Made by a program: the position numbers and the translations under genes. The notes under the pieces were generated by a model. It made no database searches, was not told the origin of the DNA, and was given only the letters and a program-made list of their open reading frames with translations. DNA of 64,000 bases from Cylicocyclus nassatus (lineage: Eukaryota > Nematoda > Chromadorea > Rhabditida > Strongylidae): positions 67,326,371-67,390,370 of the forward strand of contig CATQJL010000223.1 of assembly GCA_958299035.1 (NCBI GenBank), in the 5' to 3' direction. Shown piece by piece: positions 45,906-58,904 of the stretch (its first letter is position 1; every line of letters begins with the position of its first letter).

Positions 45906-47713
45906 CTGCCACCTACCAGGGGAACTCTCTCTGTTTCCAGACATCTACTATCCGGCATGGTGCTGCTTCAAATTAGGACACGCGGCAATGTGGATTATGC
46001 CCTATCCGGAGAGATTGCTGGATCCAACGATAGTGCGCGGCTGACAGCGAAATATCTAACATAGGAAAAATTGAATCACACTGTTGTTCATTATTCAAAG
46101 CCCGCGCCAATGGAATGACGTACAACATAAACTATCCTTCGGATGTGGCTATGATACCAAAGCTAAGAGGCAGGCGTCAGACTTATCCGCTGCATTTGGT
46201 TCGACTCGTTCACTACTGGTCCAGGGTTCGGCAAGGTGGCTTACAAGAGTAAACTGGGTATCATTTTTGGGACAAAAAGCAAAGGGAGTTTTGTGGCTGA
46301 AAACAACTTAGACTACGTTTTCTTAGTCGACGTTTCGTTGCGCGATTTTCGCATTTCACTTCCTGTGCAAGCACACTATATATACGGAAAATCTACTCGA
46401 CTGTCGCAGCGAATAGCCGTTGGCTTAGGTAAGCAAAACTTAAATTCGACTTCTTACCCGGATACTACTTCACCCTAGCAGTGTTCGGGTGCGTCATCTT
46501 CTGTACGATAAGATATCAAAATTCTATGAGGAGAGGTGGATAATGCATAGATTTGGCAAACACCATCTTTGCTTGTACTTGTAATTTAGTATGTTTCCTT
46601 TGTTATTGTTTTGCCTCCTCTTTTATCTTCAACTAACTCTCTTTGTAAGTAAACATTAGGGATGTTCTCGCTCAGGAATTAACAGATGGTTGTTTCATGG
46701 AGAAGAATATCAAATTGCGGGAGGGGGGGGGGGGAATTGTGAGCAACTTGGCAAGAAATCCGGGAGATGGCCGCTTCGCAAGGCAGTATCAACTTGCCTT
46801 ACGTTAAGTGTTCAGCGCAAGCGCCATACTCAAGGATAGTCCCCTCAGATCCTCGGCATTTATGTTTGGTGGTTTTGGGATTCCTGATTCCGAATATGAG
46901 GTCGAGAGCCCATAAAAACCCGACGACCTCGTCCCGGAAAACCCGCAGGCCCGTTCTACTAAACGTATATTGGTTGTCTGAGCACGGATGGGTGGGCAGT
47001 GCTGGAGAGAGAGGCGTTGCCGACTTGGGGTCCTTATGCCTCTTTGCTGCCCCGCCATTTTTCGCTTCCAAAGCGACATTTTGCCCGGCGACTTGGGCAT
47101 GGGCTTGAAAGGGGTACTACTATCGAAAATTGATAAAAGCTCAGGCCCCCTGATCCAGAGTGGACGGTGCCTTCAACCCAAGTCATTCACTATTGCGTTA
47201 ACCTGTGAATTCAACAATAATGATAGCGGACCAAATGGGTCAAGTGGGCATCCGCTTCTCTGTTGGTTTGTTCACTAATTTGACCATTGAAGTGGTTGGG
47301 GTCAAGTGGATTGAGTGTGGCGTGCCTAACGGAAAATTTTGCTCTCACTTTCTGCTCAGGCAAAAACTAGGAGAGCCGCTCACTTAAAGCGGTTTATGGG
47401 TGTGTGTAATAACAATGTTTGCGCGAGTCGGCTTACATCGCAGGAAGTTCGTCAAAAGAGCAATCAGTTGGTATGCAGTAGCTTGCCACATAAGTTTTGC
47501 AACTATTCTTATAGCTTTTGTCTTTTTAAATGTGGCGTTTCCATTTTTGCTTATAATGACTGTCATGTGAGCAGCGAAGGCAACCGTTTCTGCCGAATTT
47601 CGACGTTGCCTTTGAAAGTTACGCTAAGGTATTTGAATGAGAGAGAAAGAGTTTTTCACAAATTTGGATGGAACCTGGTCTAGGGGGGGGGAAGATATAC
47701 GACATCGACACGT
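45906..47713. other. Mostly unassigned DNA with one MITE end
   Basis: At about 46350-46405 lies a single right end of the pogo-like MITE family of 11038-11239 ('tgtgcaagcacacta', then 'ctcgactgt'). The open frame 46767-47108 and its shadows lie in GC-richer sequence without a domain. A G run is at about 46722-46734. Confidence 0.35.
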
Positions 47714-48906
47714 AAATGATATACATGTTGTTTGGTAAGCTTATTTTACGAAAAAAGGAGTTAAGAAAAAGGTCTAATTCCAAAACCTCACAACACTTAA
47801 ACTACCCTAACTCTTACTGTAACTACCTCACCGTGACTCTGAAATGCGATGTTGGAATTCGGAAGAATGACCTCTCCAATAAGATACGTAGTTTTTTTTC
47901 CATTGTGTTATGAAAAGGCAATCCCCGCAGATTTTTAGCTCACTTTCGAGGGTAAAGGAACGAATACCTCAATTGCATTGCCTCCGCGGACTATGGTCTA
48001 CACGATGTACAACACACTCGGGCGAAAGGACCAGCTGTTCGCAGAGGCGGTGCGTAAATGACGAATTCGTTCCTCTACCCCGTTTACGAGTCAATAAACG
48101 CCAAAATTTGAATGCGCTTAACTCAGAAAGAAGCTATGGTAAGTTGCAAAACTTATGTGCCAACCTACATCTGAGGGAGCAAGAAACTGCGAACATTCTG
48201 GCTGATCCCCTGCGAATTGGTGCGCAACTATCCAAGGGTACTCTAGGGGAAAAACGGTGGGGTGGGAATTGTGGATGTCCAGGAAGCGTTGAACTCAAAA
48301 ATTTCTCATATATGAGCGCTCATAACTCCCAGATAGTCGCTTGGCAGATTAAAAACATATATTATATATTTGGAATCAGCGTTTTAAAGGCAGCGTCCAG
48401 GCAAGTCTGGACACATGGGGATCTTACTGGGTCCTTGCGCGAATGCAAATGATATACATGTTGCGTGGTAAGCTTATTTCACGAAAAAAGGAGTTAAGAA
48501 AAATCAACCGTCTAATTTTAAAACCTCGCAACACTCAAACTACCGTAACTCTTACTGTAACTACCTTACCGTGAAATGAAATGAAATGAAATGCGACGTT
48601 GGAATTCGGCAGACATTTGACTTCTTCAGTAAGATACGTAGTTTTTTTCCACTGTGTCATGAAAAGGCAATTCCCGCAGATTTTCAACTCACATTCGATG
48701 GAAGAGGAACGAATACCTCAATTAGGTATTGCCTCCACGGTTTATGGTCGACACGATGTACAACACACTGGAGCGAAAGGACTAGCTGTTCGCAGAGGCG
48801 TTGCGTAAATGAGGATTCGTTCCTCTACTCGTTTACGAGTCAATAAACGCCAAAATTTGAATGCGCCTAACTCAGAAAGAAAAAGCTATGGAAAGTTGCA
48901 AAACTT
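47714..48906. repeat. Direct duplication of ~450 bp
   Basis: 47714-48154 and 48447-48906 are close direct copies (for example 'aaatgatatacatgttg', 'aaaaaaggagttaagaaaaa', 'aagatacgtagttttttt', 'gaacgaatacctcaatt'). They are separated by about 290 unique bases. The second copy gained extra 'aaatg' units. The 180-codon frame at 47910-48452 spans the first copy and the spacer without a known domain. Confidence 0.8.
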
Positions 48907-51900
48907 GGAAAGCTGGAAAAGTGGCAGAGAGGGAGAGAGAGAGGAACGAGGGGGGGGGGGGGAAGAGAGAAAGGCGACTGAGACAAGGCGTAACACAGAA
49001 GAGGATTTTGGGAGGAACTCTGTGCACCCTGGCCGTGAAGGGATTTGAGGTATGGATTTTGGTGGAGTGGGCACCGTGGAATCAGCACCTTTAAAAGAGG
49101 GTCACAAAACATACGAAGAAGAGTTTGAGCTCCTGGGTACTCTGACGAAGTAATAAGCTGGAAAAGTGGCAAAGAGAGAAAGAGAGAGAGAGAAATAGGA
49201 ACGAGAGAGAGGGAGGGGGAAGAGAGAGAGGCGGCTGTGACAGGGTGCCTGTGGAAGAGAATTTTGGGAAAGTAATTCCGGGCACCTTGGCTTGAAAGGA
49301 TTTGAAGAGTGAGCGCGTTGACAGCAGCTCTGGAGCAAAGGGAATAGACACCATGGAATCAGCGCTCCCATTCAAAAAAGGCTACAAAGCACACCCAGGA
49401 GAGTCTGAGCTTCTGGGTACTCTGACGAAGTAGTACGCGAGAGAAAGTGGCAGAGAGAGAGAGAGAGAGGGGGGGGGGGAAAGAAAAAGAGTGGTGACTA
49501 TGAGGGAGGGCGTAGGTTAGAACAGGTTTTTGAGGGAAGGAACTCTGGCACCTTGGTCGTGAAGGGTGAGGTATGGATTTTGGTAGAGTGGGCACCTTGG
49601 AATCAGCATTTTTGAAAGGGGGTCACAAAACATACGAAGAAGAGTTTGAGCTCCTGGGTACTCTGACAAAGTAACAAGCTAGAGAAAATGGCAGAGAGAG
49701 ATAGAGAGGCGACTGTGAGACTGGGCGTAAGATAGAAGAGGTTTTTGAGGGAAGGAACTCTGGCACCTTGGTCGTGAAGGGATTTGAGGTATGGATTTTG
49801 GTAGAGTGGGCACCTTGGAATCAGCATTTTTGAAAGGGGGTCACAAAACATACGAAGAAGAGTTTGAGCTCCTGGGTACTCTGACGAAGTAACAAGCTAG
49901 AGAAAGTGAGAGAGATACAATACCGCTCTCAGAACGTGCAAAATTTCCGTGAATGTCGCGGAAACCCCGGAATTCCGCGAAGGACCGCGAAATTTTCGGA
50001 ATATCGCGACATTTCCGGAATTTCGCGACATTCCGGGAATTTCGCGGAATTTTCGGAATATCGCCATAACTTCCTTCGGAATGCATAAATTCTGGATCTG
50101 AAACAAGAGTTATACTCAGCTCATTAAGGCGAATCTTTTGGTACCTTGCCTTACCGTAATTGTCGGGGCACGATTGGTGCACGGTCTGAGATGAATTTTG
50201 CATTTTGGGAGAGGGGAGGTGAACACAATATTCGTGTCCTGTACTCGAACCCACCCCTTCTAGTAATAAATAGGTGCTTGAAGCTATTAAACAAACAGAA
50301 GAGGGGAAAAACAACATCGACGGCATCATCACGGCATGTTCGCATATTTCAGAACTAACCACACCCAATAACACTGATTACTCCTCCCCCCTCCCCCCTC
50401 CCTAGAATTTCAGAAAAGTCGCAAAAGGATTCACTTGCTGCCGTACACCCACGTCCTCTCTCCCGAAATGCAAAATTCATCTCAGATCGTGCACCAATCG
50501 TGCCCCGAGAATTACGGTAAGGCAAGGTACCAAAAGATTCGCCTTAATGAGCTGAGTATAACCCTTGTTTCAGATCCAGAATTTATGCCTTCCGAAGTAA
50601 GTTATGGCGATATTCCGAAAATTCCGCGAAATTCCCGGAATGTCGCGAAATTCCGGAAATGTTGCGGAATTCCGGGGTTCCCGCGACATTCACGGAAATT
50701 TTGCACGTTCTGAGAGCGGTATTGTAGAGAGGCGACTGTGAGACTGGGCGTAAGATAGAAGAGGTTTTTAAGGGAAGGAATTCTGGCACCTTGGTCGTGG
50801 AAGCATTGGGGGGGGGGGGTGGATTTTAGTGTTTTCGCATTGTCTACAGTTTTGGGCGGAAAGAAGGAGCGGACACCGTGGAACTCGATTGGCTACGTTC
50901 GCAGGGTAAAAAGTCTGGGCTCCTATATGGGAACCGTGAGTAAGTGATTCATGGGGGGGGGGGGGGAGGACTATGTGACAGGGGTAAGGCAGAAGAGGAT
51001 TTTGGGGAAGGAACTCTGGGACCATGGAATCAGCGCTCCCATTCAAAAAAGGGCTACAAAGCACACCCAGGAGAGTCTGAGCCTCTGGGTACTCTGACGA
51101 AGTAGCACGCGGGAGGAAGTGGCAGAGAGAGAGGTAGAGAGAGAGAGAGAGAAAGAGAGGGGGAGGAGAGAGAGGCGGTTGTAAGACGGGGTGCCTGTGG
51201 AAGAGAATTTTGGGGAAGGAACTCTGGGCACCTTGGCCGTGAAGGGATTTGAGGTATGGATTTTGGTAGAGTGGGCACCGTGGAATCAGCACCTTTGAAA
51301 GAGGGTCACAAAACATACGAAGAAGAGTTTGAGCTCCTGAGTACTTTGACGAAGTAATAAGTTGGAGAAAGTAGCAGAGAGAAAAGAGAGAGAAGAGAGA
51401 GAGAAGGAGAGAGAGGGAGAGAGAGAGGGAGGCGGCTGTAAGACGGGGTGCCTGTGCAAGAGAATTTTGGGGAAGGAATTCCGGGCACCTGGCCGTGAAA
51501 GGATTTGAAGAGTGAGCGCGTTGACAGCAGCTTTGGAGCAAAGGGAATGGACACCATGGAATCGGCGCCCCCATTCAAAAAAGGGCTACAAAGCACACCC
51601 AGGAGAGTCTGAGCTTCTGGGTACTTTGACAAAGTAATAAGCTGGAGGAAGTGGCAGAGAGAGAGAGAAGAGAGAGAGACAGAGAGAGAGGGGGGGAAGA
51701 GAGAGAGGCGGCTGTGAGACGGGGTGCCTGTGGAAGATAATTTTGGGGAAGGAACTCTGGGCACCTTAGCCGTGAAAGGACTTGAAGAGTGAGCGCGTTG
51801 ACAGCAGCTTTGGAGCAAAGGGAATGGACACCATGGATTCACCGCTCCCATTCAAAAAAGGGCTACGAAGCACACCCAGGAGAGTCTGAGCTTCTGGGTA

Positions 51901-51943
51901 CTCTGACGAAGTAGTACGCGGGAGAAAGTGGCAGAGAAAGAGG

Positions 51944-51978
<35 letters not shown>

Positions 51979-53130
51979 GGAGGAGAGAGAGGCGGCTGTA
52001 AGACGGGGTGCCTGTGGAAGAGAATTTTGGGGAAGGAACTCTGGGCACCGTGGTCGTAAAAGCATTTGAGGAATGGGTTTTGGTGCGCATTGGCTACAGC
52101 AGCTTTGAAGCAGAGGAAATGGGCACCATGGAATCAGCGCTCCCGTTCGAAAAAAGGCTAAACACACGGAAATGAGTTTAAGATCCCGGGTTCTCTTACA
52201 AAAACAAAGGAAAGAGAGAGAGAGGTGGCTGTGAGATAGGGTGCCTTTGAAAGAGAATTTTGGGGAAGGATGGGCACCGTGGTCGTAAAAGCTTTGAGGA
52301 ATGGATTTTGTTGCGCATTGGCTACAGCAGCTTTCAAGCAGAGAAAATGGGCACCATAGAATAAGCGCTCCCGTTCGAAAAAAGGCTACAAAACACACGG
52401 AGATCAGTCTGGGATCTCGGGTTTTCTTACAAACATAAATGAAGGAATGAGAGAGAGAGGGAGAGAGAGAGGGGGGGAGGAGGAGAGAGAGGCGGCTGTA
52501 AGACGGGGTGCCTGTGGAAGAGAATTTTGGGGAAGGAACTCTGGGCACCGTGGTTGTAAAAGCATTTGAGGAATGGATTTTGGTGCGCATTGGCTACAGC
52601 AGCTTTGAAGCAGAGGAAATGGGCACCATGGAATCAGCGCTCCCGTTCGAAAAAAAAGCTAAACACACGGAAATGAGTTTAAGATCCCGGGTTTTCTTAC
52701 AAAAACGAAGGAAAGAGAGAGAGAGGTGGCTGTGAGATAGGGTGCCTTTGAAAGAGAATTTTGGGGAAGGAACTCTGGGCACCGTGGTCGTAAAAGCTTT
52801 GAGGAATGGATTTTGGTGCGCATTGGCTACAGCAGCTTTGAAGCAGAGGAAATGGGCACCATAGAATAAGCGCTCACGTTCGAAAAAAGGCTACAAAACA
52901 CACGGAGTTGAGTCTAAGATCCCGGGTTTTCTTACAAAAACAAAGGAAAGAGAGAGAGAGAGAGAGGGGGGGGGAGGCGACCGTGGGAGAGAGCGTGAGA
53001 CAGAAGAGAAATTCGGGAGAGAAACTCTGGGCACCCTGATTGTGAAAGTATTTAGGAAATGGTTTTTCATAGTTTCGCATGCATTGATTACGTCAGCTTT
53101 TCAGCGAGAAGGAGTAGGCAGCGTGGAATT
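48907..53130. repeat. Purine-rich satellite array with higher-order units
   Basis: About 14 units of roughly 240-285 bp, each with 'gaaggaactctgggcacc', then 'atggattttggt' or a variant, 'ggaatcagcgctccc', and a GA/G-rich tract. At least three unit types alternate: one with 'cacaaaacatacgaagaag', one with 'agtgagcgcgttgacagcag', one with 'gcgcattggctacagcagc'. The third repeats as a dimer of about 495-500 bp (52023-53000). Minus-strand open frames up to 274 codons run through it, rich in Ser/Leu/Pro, and are not taken as genes. Confidence 0.85.
49918..50724. mobile_element. 807-bp palindromic TIR element inside the satellite
   Basis: The ends 'caataccgctctcagaacgt' and its complement start two arms of nearly 290 bp, with a central loop at about 50210-50435. 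TA lies on both sides (49916-49917, 50725-50726). The arms are packed with 'cgcggaatttc'-like words. The satellite unit near 49700 carries the uninterrupted target 'gagagatagagaggcgactg'. No transposase. Confidence 0.85.
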
Positions 53131-55600
53131 CACAAAGGAATGATCAGAAGTTGAAGTGTTCGATCTAAAGAAACTGCATACTACTGGATGCAGCATAAAA
53201 GGGTGATTTCAAATTTGTCTTCCTTATCTGCACGACTTCTTGGATGAAATTATAAGTTATTAGATTGCAAAGAAATCGAGTTGTAAAAGGTGCCATTAGG
53301 ACATGCAGAGCCATGATTAACTTATTGCTGGGCCAAGACATGCAGCTATGTTACTTTGCATAGTCCATGACCAAATTTTAGCCAAAAAGGCACTAATGTG
53401 CCTAAATTCGCAACTTGTTTGCACGATTTTTTTGCAGTAAAACTGCCAATAATTTCATTCACAAAGGCGTTCAACAGATAAAACAGATTTGGATTTAGCA
53501 TCTTATGCTACATTCAATGGTTTGAAGCTTCTTTGGTTTGGCCACTTCGACTTCTAGCCACTCCCTTGTAGCGCTCTCATGCAAAAAAGGTTCTGGATGA
53601 AAGAAGCTCGGGTACTTTGGCCAAGTTACCCACCAGAGTGCGAGCTCTAACATGGGAATTCTGAGGAAGTAAATTAAAGGAAGTGATGACCGGTTTGGCG
53701 AGGCCGCTGCATGCAAGAGATTGGTCACAAATCGAAGTAGCCAAACAAACAAACTGACATTAGATGCAGCATGAAACTCTGACTTCAAATCTTATTCCAT
53801 ATCTGTTTAGCGCCTTCATGGACGAAGCGTGAGCCGTCGTTAAAGGCCATTATTTGCTGATATGGTGCATGCAAAGCCAAACTGGGAAGTACAGAGTTAG
53901 CAACGCTGTTCGGCCTAACGCTGAGCCGAAATATGCAGCTAAGCTACTTTATACTCTCAAATCCTAAAGGCGTGCTGGAAGCGCTGTGCTCAATTTTGCA
54001 GTTTTTATGCACAATTTTTTCGCAATAAAACTGCTTATAACTTCGTCCACAAGTGTGCTGAGCAGATATGGAATACGAATTCGAAGTCAGGGTTGATTGC
54101 TGCATCGTATGGTAGGCAGCTTGCTTGGATTGGCCACTCTGACTTCTGACCTTTTCTTGTTAGCAGAATTTTCTCGGAGGAACTTTCCACTTTGGCCTTG
54201 TAAGGACTTAGGGAATGAATTTTGATGTTTTTGCATGCATTGGCAACAGTAGCTTTGGAGCAGAGAGAATGGACACCGTGGAATCAGCGTTCCTATTCAA
54301 AGAAGGGCCAGGAAACTCACGGAGAAGAGTGTGAGCTTCAACACATCCTGAGGAAGTGTAATATGGGGGAAGCACCATCTGACAAGGTGCATGGAATTCG
54401 GAGAAGAATAACTTCGATCACTCTGGCCTTGCAAGGATTTGACAGCAGAATTTTGATCCTTTCGCATACTTTGGCTACACCAGATTTCTCAGATTATCCC
54501 CGAGGGCAGGCGGCCATGCTACCTATGAGTAGACGGGCACCGAAAAAATAGTTTGCTATTTCTTGCGGTTCGCTTGCAGACATTTGGAAGAAGTTTTGCG
54601 GAATTTCAGACGAATGCTTGAAGAATAATTGCGGCTCTTTCATAGATTATTTGCGGTGCAGTGACCGCATTCTCGCGGACTTTCCGCAAGAATATGCAAG
54701 TCGTTTGTTTCGCACGGTCCTTTCTGGGAGACCGCATAGCCTTTAGGTACGTTCCGATGAGATAAGGTACTCTAAACTCGGGTAATTAAATCATTGATGA
54801 CACCTCTGCCACATAGAGTCTAACCTTTGCTCGGCGTACGCCCGAAACAACGTAAAAAGAGTCCGAGCGCCTGCTGAAAGTTTGGCCAGCGCTCGCTGAA
54901 AGGGATTATTTGATGAGCGCTTGCAGAGAATTTTGTATTATTGCCCGCTGGCAGAACACGGAAGTACCGCTTGCTGAAGGTTTAGACACGCCCCAAAATT
55001 TTGCTGACCTCTTGCAGAAAAGCGAGAGTTTGTGGACCGTCTGCTCCCGGCGATTGTCTGAGTTTGGGCAGGTAGAAGGAGTGGCCACCGTGAAACTCAG
55101 CGCTCTGATCAAAAAAATTTTGAATGAAAGAAATTCGGGTGCTTTGGTTAGCAGGATGAATGAAAGAAATTCGGGTGTTTTGGTTAGCAGGATGAAGAGT
55201 CTGGGCTTCAACATGGGAACTATGAGAAAGTAAAATAAGGGGGAAGGGAGACCGCGTAACAGGGCAACCGCTTAGCAGAAAATTAGTCCGGAGGGGGGGG
55301 GATAGCTTTGAGCACCCTGGGATGGGACATTGAATGGGCACCGTGGAATCAGCGCTACGAATCAAAAGGGTTGGAAAACCCGCGCAGATTCTGGGCTCAA
55401 CGTGGAAACTCCGAAGGAGTAAAATAACGCGAGGAAGGGCAAGAAGAGAAGGGATAGTCACCATCAAGAGAGTACTCTTGGGTGAAGGAACTCTGGGCGT
55501 CCTGGTCTTGAAAGAATTTGAGGAATGGATTTTGGTGCTTCTGCACTGACTGCAGCAGTTTTGGGTCGGGAGAAGGAATGCGTACCGTGGAGTTTAGGCT
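53131..55600. repeat. Degenerate edge of the satellite
   Basis: Scattered, diverged unit fragments persist, for example 'gcaacagtagctttggagca' and 'ccgtggaatcagcg' near 54250-54290, and 'gaaggaactctgggcgtcct' near 55485. A direct duplication of 'gaatgaaagaaattcggg' lies at about 55121-55175. No gene is supported. Confidence 0.5.
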
Positions 55601-56773
55601 CTCACTGAAAAGTTCTAGGGGAGGAAATTTAGGTACTTTGGCCACGAAACTCGCTGAGAAAAGTTGTGCCATAACATGGAAAACTGAAGTTGTAGATCAG
55701 CGAGCCACATTGGCCATAAAAACATTTGAATATGGGTTTGCCTGCACTGTTTTGTATAAAGGGCAGCACGTCCACTACCTAGGTGATTCAGTTGAGATGC
55801 AACCGTGAATCTTTGCGTTCTTTGGCATGCAACACACAAGGGCCCATGGTTCACTAGTCGAACATCATATACTCGAACATTCGATGTCAAAAGAAGACTT
55901 TAGCTGTTCTACATGTGCAAGTATGTCCCTGATCGGTCAAACATGCAAATGAGTGATCATATGACAGAATGTCTAGCAAGGTCCCCTTTTTTAGGCAATT
56001 GCGAGTAATGCCAGAAACTAGTAATGGAAAGTCGTATGCACGCAAATACCTTCAAGCTCAAATTTGGATGAAAAAGCAAAGCCGTGATTAGGCGCCACTT
56101 CAGCGGGCTACTGGGCCCGTAGTAATCTAACCTACTTGCCGGCAGGTCTTGCCCTCAACTCGCCGCGATCTCGTCCTCAGGTCATGAAAACTGCCAAGGC
56201 CCTCCAGAGGTTCTCCAAAGCAATCATTCTGGAACTCTCCAAGTCTGACGGTCCAGCTTAGAGGTGGGCACCAGATGAAGATCGAAAAAATCCGAAAAAT
56301 CCCGACAACTTCAAATTTTGGACCCAAAAGATTGACCTGCCGGCGACTTCGCGAGGTATTTTGTCGAGATTTCTGCCGCGATCTCGCCCTCAACCTGCCG
56401 GCATCTCGCCCTCATGTCAGCAAAGAAAGGAAAATAGTGTGTTTATTGAGGAGTGCAACCTGCCGGCATCTCGTCGTGGTCGGACCATGTCGAGATGCCG
56501 GCAAGTTCATGACATACATCTCGCTATCTGGCGGATTTTTGATCAATTTCTTTATTTTCTATGTTTCTCTTTTGCTACAGAGGTATACTTGTCACCCAAA
56601 ACAGTCACAAATGTTCAAAAATCGCTGGCATGATGGGTTTTTCTAAGTTTTCCTAATTTTGTTGTAAGACACGAGTTTTGAGTTCATCTGAGCTTTTGCT
56701 GATCTTAAAATTCACTGTCGGTGTATGTCTATTTTATGGGTGCGTGGCGTTAGGTACCCAGCCGAGGTGCGGA
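55601..56773. repeat. Intergenic with a GCCGGC-rich repeat cluster
   Basis: Between about 56120 and 56510, 'tgccggcatctcg' and 'tctcgccctca' recur in both orientations. The rest shows no gene. Confidence 0.45.
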
Positions 56774-57305
56774 CGTTAGGTACCCAGCCATTAGGGTATA
56801 CACTAAACCACGCCCCTTGGTTCTTCAACAGCGGGTGCCTAACGATACACCGAATCCTAACTGCTACAACAGCTTATCTAGCTCGCTAAAGCGCTGGCAC
56901 TTGCGACCCACAGAAAAGAGATAGTTCGAGGAAACAAAGAAAAATTGCGCGAATGAAAGCACCAGTTTGTACGAAACGTTTTTCTAATGCATCTTTTTTG
57001 AATCAATTTTAGAGTCACAGAAATTTCTGATGAGGTAAAGCTTATATGAGCACTTCGCATAGTTTTGCAAGGAAAAATTTTGATAATCTAATCTAACCCA
57101 TAGTGTCAGGGGGATCTTTTGGAAAGTAAACTTTTTACAATTTCAATGAACCATAATTTTACGATTTTAATGAATCGAAGCGCACTTTCGGAGATGTTCC
57201 TGGCAAATAAGTTGCACAGAATATTCCTTCCACATAATGTCGTCGGCATCGTTTAGAGTTGTGAAGTTATAGGCGCGTTAATATTGCCACAAGGATTGTG
57301 AACTA

Positions 57306-58255
57306 TTAGGTTGTCAAGAAAATAATGTCCGTTTTTATTTGCTTGCTTTAACAAAGCAATCAAACTCAACCCAACAAAGGGTAAGGGGTACTGTTCGATA
57401 GAGCAAAGCAAGCTCTATTAGATGACACTCATGTCTTTGCGCCACGCTCGATCTACGGAGAGTTCGAACTCAAAATCTAAAGATTTCCAAATGCCCAAAA
57501 AATCGAAAAAAATCAGATCTTCGTCCAAATAATTTCTACGAACCTCCCACTCGCTCACATCAATACTATCGATATCTGATATCCATATGTGCGATTGCCG
57601 TATTTTTTCCTTGACTAGAAACTGAGAAAACGAAAATTTCCCTGATTTTCTCAAAAGCAATGCTGAGCCGATTTTGCATATGTAGTTCTATACTACAAGC
57701 CTAGGTAAGTATAACTGTAGATTTTCAGCCCATTCCAAGCGGTAGTTTTCGAAAAATAACGAATTCGGATTTTTTCGTTTCAGTTTCAGTGCTAAAATCG
57801 ACATTTCGCGAAAAGTACCGCTCGAAATAGGCTGAGAACCTACAGTTATGCTTACCTAGGCTTGTAGTATAGAACTACATATGCAAAAACGGCTCAGCAT
57901 TGCTTTGAGAAAATCAGGGAAATTTTCGTTTTCTCAGTTTCTAGTCAAGGAAAAAATACGGCAATCGCACATATGGATATCAGATATCGATAGTATTGAT
58001 GTGAGCGAGTGGGAGGTTCGTAGAAATTATTTGGACGAAGATCCGATTTTTTTTCGATTTTTTGGGCATTTGGAAATCTTTAGATTTTGAGTTCGAACTC
58101 TCCGTGGATCGATCATGGCGCAAAGACATGAGTGCCATCTTGTAGAGCTTGCTTTGCTCTATCGAACAGTATCCCTTATCCTTTGTTGGGCTGAGTCTGG
58201 TTGCTTTGTTAAAGCAAGCAAATTAAAACGGACATTATTTTCTTGACAACCTAAT
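57306..58255. mobile_element. Long foldback mariner-type MITE, copy C
   Basis: A 950-bp element with TA at 57304-57305 and 58256-58257. Ends are 'ttaggttgtcaagaaaataa' and its complement. The arms include 'gatagagcaaagcaagctct', as in copies A and B, and are nearly identical to each other, so open frames appear mirrored (57418-57660 minus, 57881-58090 plus). No transposase. Confidence 0.85.
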
Positions 58256-58904
58256 ACATTACCCTAGATTATTAAGGCTATTACTTCGGTCATCGCTGAG
58301 GCCAGCATTTATAGAATATTAAACTGATAATTTTCTTTATTTTGGAAGATTTCACATCTCATGTGGAAATTTCATTGAGCTACTGTATTTTATCAGGTCT
58401 ATGTGTACTGCTTTTTTGGAAGACTTTAATATTGCAATTGTTTCATAGTCATTCTCTTTTTTAGCAACCAAGATATGATCAGTTTATCGCATTAATGCTA
58501 TGATTTTTTTGTAACTCACTAAAAAGCGAGAGATTTTTGTCAAAATTGCTCTTAGTAGAATTTGTTGCTTTATCCTGTTTCATTCTACTGGCACACACCC
58601 ATCAAAATTGGCTTCAAAATCCCTTTATAAGCAAAATTTTCATTGATTGGAACAGAGCTAGTGTTCTTTCCATGAATTATGGGTCACAAAGACATCCATA
58701 AAGTCCAGATTTCGGATGACAAGTTCTTGTTGAAGCTCATCTTCCAATCGCTTCCACTACCCATTGTCAAAAATATTCTTGAACAGTTTTTTGAAACAAA
58801 GGAATATTGCGCGCAACTAAGTGCCAGGAGCAACTCCGAAAGTGCGCTTTGCTTCATTAAAATCATGAAATCTTGGTTTACTATTATTCAAGAAAGTTTT
58901 TTTA
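58256..58904. other. Interior of the large foldback, no gene seen
   Basis: AT-rich sequence. Paired open frames at 58679-58924 (+) and 58684-58866 (-) have no domain. Confidence 0.4.

Noticed and set aside
50768..52590. Minus-strand open frames of 268 and 274 codons
   Set aside because: They run through the satellite, repeat with its units and are Ser/Leu/Pro-rich because of CT tracts. Other frames are also open. No domain or splice structure.
57418..58090. Two near-identical short proteins on opposite strands
   Set aside because: They are mirror images produced by the inverted arms of foldback copy C.
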